Shown one piece after another: positions 1 through 11,600 of a stretch of 17,589 bases of DNA. Numbering within the stretch: position 1 is the first letter of the stretch; each line of letters begins with the position of its first letter. The DNA lies in contig JAUSPW010000065.1 in assembly GCA_030652635.1 (NCBI GenBank), positions 1 through 17,589 of the forward strand. Direction: 5' to 3'. This DNA comes from Pseudohongiella sp. GTDB taxonomy: Bacteria > Pseudomonadota > Gammaproteobacteria > Pseudomonadales > Pseudohongiellaceae. The notes under the pieces are model-generated. The model was not told the origin of the DNA and did no database searches. It worked only from the letters and a program-made list of their open reading frames with translations. A program made the position numbers and the translations under genes.

Positions 1-1413
1 GACGAACCCACCAACCACCTCGATCTGGAAGCGACCATCTGGCTGGAGCAGTGGCTGATCCGCTACCCCGGCACGTTGCTGCTGATCTCGCACGACAGAA
101 GTTTTCTGGACAAAGTGATTGATCATGTCATCAGCTTTGAATACAAAAATCTGTTTATGTATCGCGGTAATTTTACGTCTTATGAAATCCAGCGCGCCGA
201 GCGCATGGCGCAGCAGCAAGCTGCACTTGAAAAGCAGCAAAGACGTAAAGCAGAAATCGAAGATTTTGTGCGGCGCTTTCGCGCCAAAGCCAGTAAGGCA
301 CGACAAGCACAAAGCCGCTTGAAAGAATTACAACGCATGCAGGATATCGCGCCAGCGCATATTGATTCACCATTCAGGTTTGAGTTTTTTACGCCAGAAA
401 AGTCTTCTGACGATTTGATGACAATTAAAAAAGCCGAAGTCGGCTTTACCGAACCGCTCATCAAAAACGTATCGCTCAAATTGCATGGTAACAGCCGCAT
501 AGGTTTGCTGGGATTCAACGGCGCAGGTAAGTCTACCTTGTTAAAAACCATTGCCGATCAGATGCCCTTTCTGGGCGGCGACATCGTCAGCTCCAAACAT
601 CTCAAGGTGGGCTATTTTGCCCAACACCAGGTGGATGTCATGGATATGCAGGCAAGCCCGATGCTGATGATGCAACGGCTTGATCCCAAAGTACGTGAAC
701 AGGAAATACGCAACTATCTGGGCGGTTTCGATTTCAGGGGCGACCGGGTTTCTGAACCCATCCACAATTTTTCTGGAGGCGAGAAGGCACGTCTGGCGCT
801 GGCCCTGATCATCTGGCAAAAACCCAATCTGTTGTTGCTCGACGAGCCCACAAACCACCTTGATCTCGAAATGCGCCACGCCTTGACGGTGGCTTTGCAA
901 GGCTTTGAAGGTGCGCTGGTATTGGTGTCACACGATCGCCATTTGATGTCCAACACGGTTGATGAGTTTTACACCGTACACCGAGGCCAACTGACCGCCT
1001 TTGACGGCGATCTCGACGATTATGCGCGCTGGCTGCAAGATCCTGATGGCACACGGGCGAACAATACCAATAACAAAGCCGCGCCAGCCTCCGCTACTAA
1101 ATCAACAACAGCAACTGCCGCACCGTTGGTCGTGATTGATAAAAAAGATCAGCGCAAACAGGCCGCGGCCCAGCGCGAACAACTGGCACCGCTGCGCCGT
1201 GAGATTCGCACACTCGAACAAAAGATGGAGAAGCTAGGCGCGGAACTGGCAAGTCTTGAAGACAAACTGGGCGACGCGACCCTGTATGAAGAGTCGCGTC
1301 GTAATGACTTGACTGAGTTGCTGCGCCAGCAAGGTTACTGCAAGGCTGAGCTCAACCAGTGCGAAGAAACCTGGCTGCTAAAAAGTACCGAACTGGAAGA
1401 ACTATCTGCCTGA
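1..1413 (+). CDS. yheS: ABC-F family ATPase YheS-like, 3' part (5' end outside window)
   Basis: The frame is open from base 1, giving 470 residues of a protein that is about 637 residues in E. coli, so roughly the first 165 are missing. It starts within Walker B of the first ABC domain (DEPTNHLDL, residues 1-9), followed by the H-loop SHDRS (30-34). A basic helical linker (about 67-113, with RFRAKASKARQAQSR) matches the inter-domain arm of ABC-F proteins. The second ABC domain has Walker A GFNGAGKST (171-179), signature FSGGEKARL (from 257), Walker B LLLLDEPTNHLDL (277-289) and H-loop SHDRH (310-314). A charged coiled-coil tail covers about 379-470. There are no membrane segments, as expected for ABC-F proteins, which are cytoplasmic ATPases that act on ribosomes. 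Linker and tail agree with E. coli YheS as I remember it, better than with Uup or EttA. No terminator is visible in the 17 bases before the convergent protease gene. Confidence 0.93.
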   Translation, partial: DEPTNHLDLEATIWLEQWLIRYPGTLLLISHDRSFLDKVIDHVISFEYKNLFMYRGNFTSYEIQRAERMAQQQAALEKQQRRKAEIEDFVRRFRAKASKARQAQSRLKELQRMQDIAPAHIDSPFRFEFFTPEKSSDDLMTIKKAEVGFTEPLIKNVSLKLHGNSRIGLLGFNGAGKSTLLKTIADQMPFLGGDIVSSKHLKVGYFAQHQVDVMDMQASPMLMMQRLDPKVREQEIRNYLGGFDFRGDRVSEPIHNFSGGEKARLALALIIWQKPNLLLLDEPTNHLDLEMRHALTVALQGFEGALVLVSHDRHLMSNTVDEFYTVHRGQLTAFDGDLDDYARWLQDPDGTRANNTNNKAAPASATKSTTATAAPLVVIDKKDQRKQAAAQREQLAPLRREIRTLEQKMEKLGAELASLEDKLGDATLYEESRRNDLTELLRQQGYCKAELNQCEETWLLKSTELEELSA

Positions 1414-1430
1414 GCCTCGCAGCGACAGAA

Positions 1431-2543
1431 CTAGCGTTGTGACGCCTGCAGTTGTATACGATAGCGTTGCTGGCGATTGTCGCGCTGCGTGAGTACCTCC
1501 ACCACATCCCCTGCGTCGCGGTTTTCCAGCACGTTGAGCAGATCGTCTTCGTTGGCGATCCGTGTGCCATCAATCTCAACAATGACATCGCCTAGAATGA
1601 TGCCACGATTGGTTTCTGTCAGACCACGCATGCCTTCACGCTCTGGACTGGCACCTTCAATGACATCCAGTACGATGACGCCGCTGATACCCCAACGCTG
1701 TCGGTAATAGTCCGCATACTGCGGCGGGAACAAGCTGATACCCAAGGTAGGTGTCTGCACCTGCCCAAATTGAATCAACTCCGGCACTATCTTTTTAACG
1801 GTATTGACGGGAATCGCAAATCCGATGCCGGAACTCGCACCACTGGGGCTATAAATCGCAGTGTTCACGCCTACCAGTTGCCCAAGAGAATTCAGCAAAG
1901 GCCCACCAGAGTTGCCAGGATTTATGGCGGCATCGGTCTGAATGACATCCCGTATCTGACGTCGTGTCACCGAGTTGATCTCCCTGCCCAGCGCGCTGAC
2001 CACCCCTACCGTCAATGTGGTATCCAGGCCAAACGGATTACCGATGGCAATCACTTTGCGACCCACCTCCAGCAAGGAAGAGTCGCCCAACTCCAGCGGA
2101 CTGAGTTGCGCCTGTGGCGCCTCAATCTGCAGCACGGCCAGATCTTTATCGGGCTCAACGCCGACCAAGGTAGCATCCCAGGCACTGCCATCCTGTAGCG
2201 TCACGGTTACACGCGAGGCGTTCTGAATCACGTGAAAATTGGTGACGATATAACCGTTATTATCCCAGACAAATCCAGACCCAGTACCCTGTGGCACTTC
2301 CTGAGGATTGAGATTAAAAAACGACTGACGCACCAGACGGGAGTTGGTGATGTAGACCACCGAGGGGCTTGCGCGTTTAAACACCTCGATGTTGTTGGCT
2401 TCATCGTTAGTGCTGAAGCTTCGGTAATCCGGGGTCTGGGCGTAAGCTGGCAACACAATCGTCAATGGCAGCAGTGCCAGCCCAAGCGCAGCTAAAGCTT
2501 TTGTGAAAATACCGGGGAGTTTGATAGCAATGTTTGTGGACAT
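1431..2543 (-). CDS. Periplasmic HtrA/Deg-type serine protease with one PDZ domain
   Basis: The 370-residue product begins with a Sec signal peptide (hydrophobic residues about 15-33, likely cut after AYA at 35). A trypsin-like domain carries the full triad: His104 in TNFHVI, Asp134 in DKDLAVLQI and Ser212 in NPGNSGGPLL. One PDZ domain follows (about 265-365, with GVIVLDVIEGASP and LGDVIVEIDG). The family degrades or clips misfolded envelope proteins. The length and single PDZ fit DegS. The cleavable signal and stretches such as QGTGSGFVWD and NTAIYSPSGASSG instead recall plant/cyanobacterial Deg1/HhoA proteins, from memory, so I give no symbol. The start is supported by AGGAG five bases upstream of ATG. 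It lies 96 bases downstream of the giant mshQ-like gene on the same strand, so envelope quality control or processing of that protein is possible but only inferred. Confidence 0.93.
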   Translation of the reverse strand: MSTNIAIKLPGIFTKALAALGLALLPLTIVLPAYAQTPDYRSFSTNDEANNIEVFKRASPSVVYITNSRLVRQSFFNLNPQEVPQGTGSGFVWDNNGYIVTNFHVIQNASRVTVTLQDGSAWDATLVGVEPDKDLAVLQIEAPQAQLSPLELGDSSLLEVGRKVIAIGNPFGLDTTLTVGVVSALGREINSVTRRQIRDVIQTDAAINPGNSGGPLLNSLGQLVGVNTAIYSPSGASSGIGFAIPVNTVKKIVPELIQFGQVQTPTLGISLFPPQYADYYRQRWGISGVIVLDVIEGASPEREGMRGLTETNRGIILGDVIVEIDGTRIANEDDLLNVLENRDAGDVVEVLTQRDNRQQRYRIQLQASQR

Positions 2544-2548
2544 AAACG

Positions 2549-2553
2549 CTCCT
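2549..2553 (-). promoter_or_regulatory. Ribosome binding site of the Deg-type protease gene
   Basis: On the minus strand the bases read AGGAG, with a five-base spacer before the ATG at 2543. This fixes the protease start and leaves the signal peptide at the very N-terminus. Confidence 0.7.
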
Positions 2554-2579
2554 GATCAGATTTCACACACCAACATCAA

Positions 2580-2608
2580 TAGTGGTGATTTGCGATCAGG
2601 ATTTCAAG
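2580..2608 (-). promoter_or_regulatory. Possible heat-shock (sigma-32-like) promoter for the protease gene
   Basis: Minus-strand CTTGAAA (2602-2608) matches the classic sigma-32 -35 element in all seven positions. After a 14-base spacer comes CACCACTA (2580-2587), a partial match to the -10 consensus CCCCATnT. Transcription would start some 30 bases before the protease ATG. The -10 match is imperfect, so this is a candidate only. The function of HtrA-like proteases makes stress control plausible. Confidence 0.3.
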
Positions 2609-2629
2609 AGTGCTTAGGCATCCTGCCCA

Positions 2630-2654
2630 GGCGCCAGCCTTAAGGCGTGGCGCC
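2630..2654. repeat. Inverted repeat spanning the stop codon of the giant mshQ-like gene
   Basis: Arms GGCGCCA (2630-2636) and TGGCGCC (2648-2654) enclose GCCTTAAGGC, itself a palindrome, with one unpaired base. The TAA stop (2640-2642 on the minus strand) lies at its centre. The transcript could fold into a strong GC-rich hairpin here. No U-tract follows on the minus strand, so it is not a standard intrinsic terminator. It may stabilise the mRNA end or be incidental. Confidence 0.45.
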
Positions 2655-5600
2655 ATTGTAAATTTCCTGCCAGTTGATCACACGATCATGGCTGCGGAAC
2701 TGACCAAACTCCAGCGTTGCGCGCGGATTTTCATTAAAGTCCTGATCATCATGCGGCCACTTGAACTGTAACCACGGCAGATTCAGACCCGATGGACTCA
2801 AGTCCAATTCGATGTCCACCGTGCCTGCGTTATCTTCACCTGGCGCCGTTGCAGTAAAGGTCAGATCAGTCGGGTTGCTGGCCGCCTGTGTGCCCTGAAT
2901 CAAACCGGCATTAAAGATACTGTCCTCGCCGGCAACAATACTGGTGTCAAGCTCCTCAAGTGCACCGGTGTAGGTACCCGAAAGCAGATCCAGCTCATCG
3001 GACTGAATCAAGGTACACGCGTCATCAGTATTGGTGACGAATTGTGTGCCGTTAAAATACTCAACACGGAAAGTAATATCCAGCGGCTCAGTTTCCGGGC
3101 CGTAAGCATTGTCCACTTGTATGCGGCCATAGCGGAAATCGTGGCGCGCCAGTTCAAAGAACTCTGCGAGGTTTTCTGTGATTTCCGCATTCAATACCAA
3201 CGGGTCCAGCGTCACGCCATCGTTGTCGGTGGGATCAAAGGCAATTACCAAGTCTTCATATGGACCATCAGGATCTGCCGGGTTTGCCCGTGCATAGATC
3301 AGATGGCCATCAATCAGCAGTACACCACCATTCACCGATGACCACTCTGGCTCAAGGTCTGTCGGTATACCGTTGGGAGAATTGCCGTTCAACAATCTGG
3401 AACTGCGGTTGGTATTATCACCCGGATCTACAATTTCGATTGCGCGCAGATTCAACTCGTTATAAAGGTCGAGTTTGGCAAATCCACCCCGATAATTGAC
3501 GGTGGTATTGCCTTGCAGATTACGGGCAGTCAGTGTGGCCGCAATCCCGAAGGGTTCATCCATGTATGTAAAGCTGGATGGCGGTGAGCAACTGGCGCTG
3601 ACGCGCGGCAACAACGACACAGCGCTGGGTACAAAACGCTCCGGATAAAAACGACCCACGTTCCTGACCCGACCAATGATGACATCCGTGCCAAGGTAAG
3701 GCGCCGGGTCTTCGTTGATATCGATCAACTGAGCCTGCAAATCAATAATGCCCACTTCGTTATATTGCATGTTGACCAGTCCCGAACCCGGGCTGTCAAA
3801 ATCAGCTTCAAACAAGGTGTCATTATTCAACACACCCAGCACACCACATTCCGGTGATGCGCCAGAGATACACTCGCTCTGCGCCTGGTTCGACAAGACT
3901 GTCAGCTGAATACGGTAGTCGTCTGCCAGACCATCACTGTCCTTGTAGAAATTGGGTGTTTCTCGATTGTCATGCAAGTTGGCGTTGGTATCCGGTTGAC
4001 CATCAAAATCCGTGTCATCGGCAGACTGCCACCCCATCGATGTTACGCGCGTATCAAAACCGGCACCCGCAATACGCCATGGACTGCCATCACTGTCAGC
4101 TGCAAAGGATGTCACTGTCTGCGAATTGACCGGCGGGAAGTTGCCCACCGGGAAACCATCGCGTCGATCCAGACCAACAGCGCCGGGGAAGTCGATTGCA
4201 AAACCAAATGGACGCACCACAAAATTGTTGCTGCTGCCAATCATAAAGTCGCCAGAATACCCTGGGGCAGTCAGTGTATCGTCAGGCGAAGGTGTTCCAA
4301 AAAAGCCGAACGGAATGTCATAACGCGCGTGCAACTGCATCAGACCAACATCCGAATAGTTCAGCTCGATGGTGGCCCCGATGTCGCCACTGGGCTGGGT
4401 GATAAAATCCAGTTCAATTTCTGTGAATGTGCCATTGATACCAGCAGCGTCATTGTCATTGGCCAATGTGATGGCGTCACCATTGATTGTGAGTGATTCA
4501 CCGCCAATACAAAGATCAGGATCAAGGCACTCAGCTGCCAACTCGATGTTCAGTGTTTGCCCTGGCGCAAACAGAGGCGTGCACTGCATAGGATCGTTAT
4601 CAGAGCTGCGCACACCCTGAATGGTCAGCAGATGTCCCAAAGGATTGGTGCCTGAGGGTTTGCCAGCAATCTGCGTGGGGATGGTCGTATTCAACAGAGT
4701 TTCGTTGTAAAACAACAATCCCGCTTCCGCGATTTCCAGTTGTGGATCTTCAAATTCGACTGCGCCACTGACTGTGCCGAGCACGTTAATATTCACTGGC
4801 GTCAATGCGCCCGCTGGCACCGTATAGTTGAGCAGTAATTGCACAGTCTGTTCACCTGGCGCAAATGTGTAAGTCGCTTGGCCGTTGTCAGTTTGTGACG
4901 CGATGCTGCTCAAAGTGCCATCACCTGTCAGCACCCGAGCCCAGATGCCCTTGGCAGGCGATGTGCTCAGGTTAATGGTTTCACTCGATGCTCCGATTGG
5001 ATCATGGTTGGAGTTGTGTGCAGTAATAGTAATTGGCGTTCCCACACAAGATATTCCAAAACCAGAGTGTTCAATTGCGTAATGCGCTATCCCCGCAGGG
5101 CCACCAAATCCACACTGGTCCGTCGCAGTCTCTATCAGAATATCGTCAATAAAAAAGAATCTCTCCAGCTCATAACCACTGTTAATTCTGAACCGCACTT
5201 CGGTGGTACTGCTGAACTCCTGAACAGGACTCTGTGCTGCCAGAATTGTCGACAGATTGTAGCTGACCGGAATGGAAGAGTTGCTTTGATCAGCAGTAAT
5301 GTTCGTGAAGTTATCCAGGACCACCCACGCATCGCTACTGGACCCTCTGGCCTCAATGACAAATGAATCGCTGAGTGCCAGCGCGGTATGTCCATAACGG
5401 ACCTGCATCACTACATCTTCTGTGAAGGGCACTGCATCAAGATTGAATACACGAGACACGGAGGGACTGATATTGTTGCTGGCGGCCAAACCGCTGGACG
5501 TCAACCGTAATCTGCCACTCACTATCTGAATATTACCGGTGCCAGCACCCAGCCCACCACTCACAGTGCCATCGATGCCATCCAATTCATTCCAGTTGCC

Positions 5601-8600
5601 TGCCCACGGTCGGGTGCCATCACTGTTGCCAAAACCAACATTTCCAAATTCATCAGCCCAAGTTATCAAGGTAAGCTGTGGGTCATAGCTGAAGTTCGGA
5701 TCTTCGCTGCTAAGCTCTTTCACCAGGCCATTGGTGACTCCAATATTAACCGTCGCCACTTGGCTGTGCACCAATCTCAATACAACAGTACCTTGATCTG
5801 CGGACGCGTATGTGTAGATAGCCTCTCCATTACCATTGTTAGTCAGCACACCGCTTCCGGATTGCAGTTGCCAAGTGCCAAATGCCGTACTAGTAGTAAT
5901 TCTCACGGATCCGTAATAATCGAGATCGCGGTTGTGGGTCAGACCGTCGTGCTTGCTGATACGCAACACGCCTGCTTCACAAACAGAGCCGCCTTGCTCT
6001 TGCCTGATACTGAAGTGGCCTACATATCCATCCTCCACCAAGTGCAGGGCATCAAGACGGCGTTGGGCGGCCGAGGGTTCAAACACGCCAAGCTCCACGT
6101 CACCCACAAACAGATTCTGGGTCGTATCATTTGTCCGATCCAGTTCAGTGACATCATCACGAGTAAACAAGGTACCCGTAATAGGATCTAATCCCTCACC
6201 AATAATGGCCGTCTCGTTGTCCACCGAGAGCACAAATACATCCAGTACCGCCGTAGGGTCTGACGGATCGACCCTCAGATAAAATGCATCAATGTCGGTA
6301 TTGCCATTACCTTCTGTTGCACCAAATACATCGGCATCACTGCCTTCCAGATAAATTTCAGCCTTGCCTGCGTTAGGCCCGGTCCGGTAATAGATGACCA
6401 GATCAGACGCTGTAAATGTCAGTGTTCCGCCGCCTACCGCTGGCAGTTCGCCGCCATCGGTGGTGGTAAACACAACACTACAATTCAGACTATTGTTATT
6501 CGCCGCACAGTCATCCATGACATACAAACCATTGATGTTGACGTCCTGGTAGTTCACGCCAAACACGGCTTCTCCATCAAGGAACAAGGACGCTGTGCCC
6601 AGAATCGGGTCATAGCGCACCAAGTCCCAAGGATCAAAAACCAGATTATTGGTACCAATGGTGCTGTTGCCGTTGGCAGACATAATAATGTGGCCGTTTT
6701 TAAGCAAGTGCACGGCATTGATGTCGTCTATGCGATCGCCATTTACTGCACTGTCATCAAAAAACATAGTGGCAATGTTAGTACTGGGGTCGTAAATGAT
6801 CAGGTCATCATTGGAGAAGTTTGATAACCCGCCAATCGTGGTCTGGTCGCCGGGCGTAGACACCGAGAGCAGGAAACGCTCCTGTGAGGCCACAGGTGGA
6901 CCAACAATCGTGGTGATATCGGTCGCAGCATTATTTGATGGCACCAGATCAAAATTGCCTGCACCAACGGTTACCAAGGCTGTATTGGTGATGTTGAAAC
7001 CCGCGCCACCGGTCACTTCCACATTCAGAGTCAAGCTGGTGCTGGCGTTCACAGCCAGAGGCGTTAACCCGTTGCTGTTGTAGACACAACTCAAGGTTGG
7101 ACTGATGGTGTTACAGGTCCAGTTTGTACCTGTGGCGGAGATAAAATCCACGCCAACAGGCTGTTGGTCGGTAATTGTAAATGGCGCCGTACTGATATCA
7201 GGCCCTAGGTTGGTAACCGTTAACAGATATTGACCAGCCTCGTCTGTTTCCAAGGTACCAATCACTGACTTCTGCATACGCAAGTTAGTGGTGACACCGG
7301 TGACCGTGGTCAGCACACTGGCAACGTTGTTGTTACTGACACTTTTATCAAATAAGGAATCAATGTCTATGGTTCCACCTTGAGTGTCATTGACATTGTC
7401 AAATTGTGGAGCTCTGACACAAGGAGCGGGATTAGGTATAGTGCCGGTCGTTTCGGGTGCACATACCGCGCCGGAGTGCAACATGCGGACGGTTGCTTTA
7501 GCAGAATTGCTTTGCAAGGGAAACACTGCCACGTTGCCAACCTGAACGTTGAGCGTCAGCGGCGGTAAGCTGTCACCATTCTCCAGTTCGCCGCCGGGAT
7601 AACTCGCCGCAATGTTGTAAGTACAGGTATATGCGCCGGGATTAAGCACAACAGTACATGTCCAGTCAGTGCCACTGACGTCACCCGCGTTGGCGAATGT
7701 CATACCGGTTGGCAATAGACCAGCCACTGTGATCACACCGGTGGCGGCACCCGCGATGTTCGTGCCATTACCATTGTTAGTGACATCTACGGTATAAGTG
7801 CCTGTGCCATTGACTTTGAACGAACCGCTTTGGCTGATAAATACTTCAACATCGGCAATCGGGAAGTTGGTAATACTGATCACTTCTGACAACAGCACTA
7901 CAACGTCTTGCCCCGCACTATAGCGCGTGGTGATTCGTTCAGCTTCTGAACCAAACTGCGCAAAATCTTCCAGCAAGGTGTGACTCAGGTAGTGAGTATC
8001 TACGTCAAATCCCCACGTTGAACCAATCCGATTACCATTGCGATTTAGCTGAACAGCATCAGGACCAGGGAAATCGATTTCATAACCATCGCCATTGATG
8101 CCGGCGTTTGATTCAAACTCCATGTAGCCTGTTGGCCCTAACCAATAGATAGGCCGCGTGATGGTGGAGTTAAACTCCGCATTGGATGGATTAAAACTGG
8201 TCACCAATGGAACAAAAATCGTTGAATCCAGGCCTGTTGGCCCTTTTTGCATGCCCAGCGTTTCTTCACCATTTGCCAGTTGTTCGTCACCTTCGAGTGT
8301 GACGTGTGTTACTTGGCCGTTTGGCAGCAATTGTGCGGCATCATAAGTCGCCATCCGGAAATTTCTGGGTACCAGGGTAAACGCTGAATATTGAAAGGGC
8401 TGAAAGCCGTGGAACAGGTTTACCACACGTAAATGTTCGTCAGGATCACTGTAAATTGTAATCAACGACCAGCCGCCGGCACAGGTGCCATTTGTTGTCC
8501 AAGGTGTTGTGGTCTGCACCACTAGGTCTTTTAACCGGTACAACCCAGAGCCTGCAACAATGTTGGTTACATCCGCATAACCAGCAAAGAAATCCACATT

Positions 8601-11600
8601 GGATGATGTTGTCCCAACAGCCTGGAATATTTCCTCGGCTACCACAGCAACCTCATTACCATCGGGGCCGAATCGAACCTCAGAGACAATATCGGCCGTT
8701 TTCCCTGAACCAGCCCAGTATAAAAAGGCAGCTTCAACGTTGGCATTCATAGGCAAGGTCAAAGTCGCCGTAGTCCCGGTTGTAAAGTTAACCATGGCAC
8801 AGTCGACAACGGGGTCAACCGTCAGTGTTGTGGTAGAAGGTTGGGTTCGCAGGGAGTTACCAATAGCCCTATAACTTAAAGACCCGGAATAGGTTTCATA
8901 CAAGGTAACCGGTACATAAGACGTCGCAAGCGGCGTGCCTGCCACCAGAGGCCTGAATGCGGCCACCACGTGAGCATTCATAGTCGGCGGACTGGTCCCA
9001 CCCGATTGGAAAGGTTCAGTGATCTCAACCAGACCCGCAGAACTGAGCACCCCTGCAGAACCAGCAGTTTTTGTACCACTGTTGTTGAAGGGCGGGCTGT
9101 TGACGTTGGCGTTTGCCTGCAAAACCGCTTCGCGATAAGGAGGTTCACTCTGCACACCCGGCACTCGTCCACCCCAAATGCCGGTCAATGTGGTTGCCGG
9201 CTGTGGTGTCCGGTAAAAGTATTGGTCCAGTGACGCATTGGAACCACGGTCATTAGCCACCACGCTGAATATGAATGAATTGTTGGCACCCGTTGTGATG
9301 CTGGTAACGGCATTGTGCCTGGCGTTTACCACTGGACCAGTATATTTAGAACTGTTAACGGGTCCTTGTGAGGGAATTGGCGCAATTTGTGGGGCGGTTT
9401 GCGCAACGCCGGTTACCGACAGCAGACAAATTGCAGGTTGCCCCACACCGCCCGTCAACACGCCCGAGTAGCTGCCTGCTGCTGTAGGCAGAGTGGCGTC
9501 AAAAATCGCCCATATTTCAGTGGTCACGATAGGCGACTGATCATCATTCTCCATGCGGACAATGCGCGTCATATTTTGACCATTAAACTGCGCCACCGTC
9601 CCGGTATTGGAATTGCCAATCTGCATGGTCGCCATCAACACCATGCGTGATCGCAGCTCTGGCACAGAATTCTGTGCGGGAATACTGATACTGGTCGACG
9701 TGCCTGGGTTTGTGCAGGCTGGTCCTGCAAAAATATTGGGGAAACAACCGTTATAAAACAGGTTGGGATCAAAAGCGCCGTTCTCGGTAATCAAGCCATC
9801 GTCGGCGTCAAAGTTCAAGGTCGCAGGCGTGGTGCTGTAATAGCGCAGGATGACTTGCCCCGCGTCTGCCGCTGCAAACACATAATCTGCTAGACCAACA
9901 TCTGGACCGGAAGGCTCGGTCAACACACCTTGAGCTGAGGCAGTCAGCTGCCAGTCGCCCCGCGTGCTGTTGGTAGTCAAGCGCATGGTGCCGCGATAGT
10001 CGGTGGCAATATTGCCTTCGCTATTGCGCACCCTGAACGTCACCTCGGTGATGCTACAGGCGTTACTGTTCAGACCATGACTGATTTCAAAGGTGCACAA
10101 TGAAATAACAATATTGCGATCGAAGCTATTATTGGCATCACGTGCGTCCAGCGTGACACCGTCAGATATATTGATGTTTACAGGCCCTGTGACCGAGCTC
10201 AATCTGAAACCCAACGTCATGACACCGGCATCAGCAAGCTCAAATTTGTAGGTGGCGTTGCCATCTTCGGCAACTGGGTCTGTCAATAAACCAGTGGACT
10301 GCCCAATTGTCTGCCAGGTTCCAAAACCCGTGGTGGTACTCAGGTTGATGGTACCGGTGTAGTTAGTGACGGTGGTGCCGGCACTGTCGACAAGCCGGAT
10401 GGTGACTTGCTCGATAGAGCATATATCCGATGCGTTACTATGAGTCACCCGGAACAGACAGCTGTTGAGCACCAGATTAGGATCAAACTGACCAGATGGC
10501 TGCGAGACGTTGGCAGCAACTATATTGAAGTTGGCAGTGCCGGCCTGATTATTTTGATAATTCAGCTTTATCTCACCCGCGTCAGCGATGACAAAACCGT
10601 ACGATGCCGAGCCCAAGTTGGCCTGCGGTGTCAGCGTGCCCAGCGCGTTCGCCGGCACCGAGGTTTTGCTCCAAGTTCCGGTACTGGCCAAGGTTCCGGT
10701 GGTACTGAGATTGATTGTTCCGGCATAGGTGGTCATCACAGTGCCGCCTGCATTGGTGACTCTGATGGTCACCTCTTCAATACGGCAAACATTACCGTTA
10801 GCTTCTGAATGAAAAATTCGGAATTCACAGGCGGTCAATGTCAGTGTGCCACCATTGTTTGTGACACCATCAATATCAGGGCCCGTAACATTAAAGGTAT
10901 AACCACCCGCGGCACTGGTATACCCCAGTTGGACAACACCGGCATTTGCGACGGTGAAGGTATAGGTAGCAATGCCATCATTCAGAGTCCCGTTATCAAA
11001 GGCACCGGGGGCCGAGAAAGTATTGGCCCAGTTACCTGTCCCGGGTGTTGCTGTGACCGTAATATTGCCGGTAAACGTGGTGGCCAACTGGTTGAAGTCA
11101 TTGCGTATGGAAATGGTAGTGCCTGTTGGTGCACAAACTCCACCTGTACCGGGGTGAGAAATTTCAGCAAAAAACGAGGGTTCAATGATTTCAATCTCGT
11201 CAGTCACCACAAAGTTGGTCGCAGCCTCGCCAGGCACAGACAAGCGAATAGTGTTGATTGACCCGATTGACCCAGTCAGCGATAGGTTACTAAACGTTGC
11301 GATACCACTGCCATTTGTGACTGCAGTCAGAGTTCCACCTAAGGTGGCAGTGCCAGAGTTGAGACTGGCGGTGACCGTTATACCAGACACAGGAGCGCCC
11401 CCCGATGTCAATAGTGTCACCGATGGCTGCGTGGGCAAGGCGATACCTGTATAAGTTTCCGGGCCGGGTTGCTGACCAGTATCAATTTCAAGTGTCGGCG
11501 GGAGGTATCTGACTATCACGATACCGGAGCCACCATTACCGGCATTGATGTTTCTGGAACCGCCACCGCCACCGCCCGTATTGACAGTGCCGTTTGCGGC

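Noticed and set aside
1414..1430. Bidirectional terminator between yheS and the protease gene
   Set aside because: The 17-base gap holds no inverted repeat or T-run.
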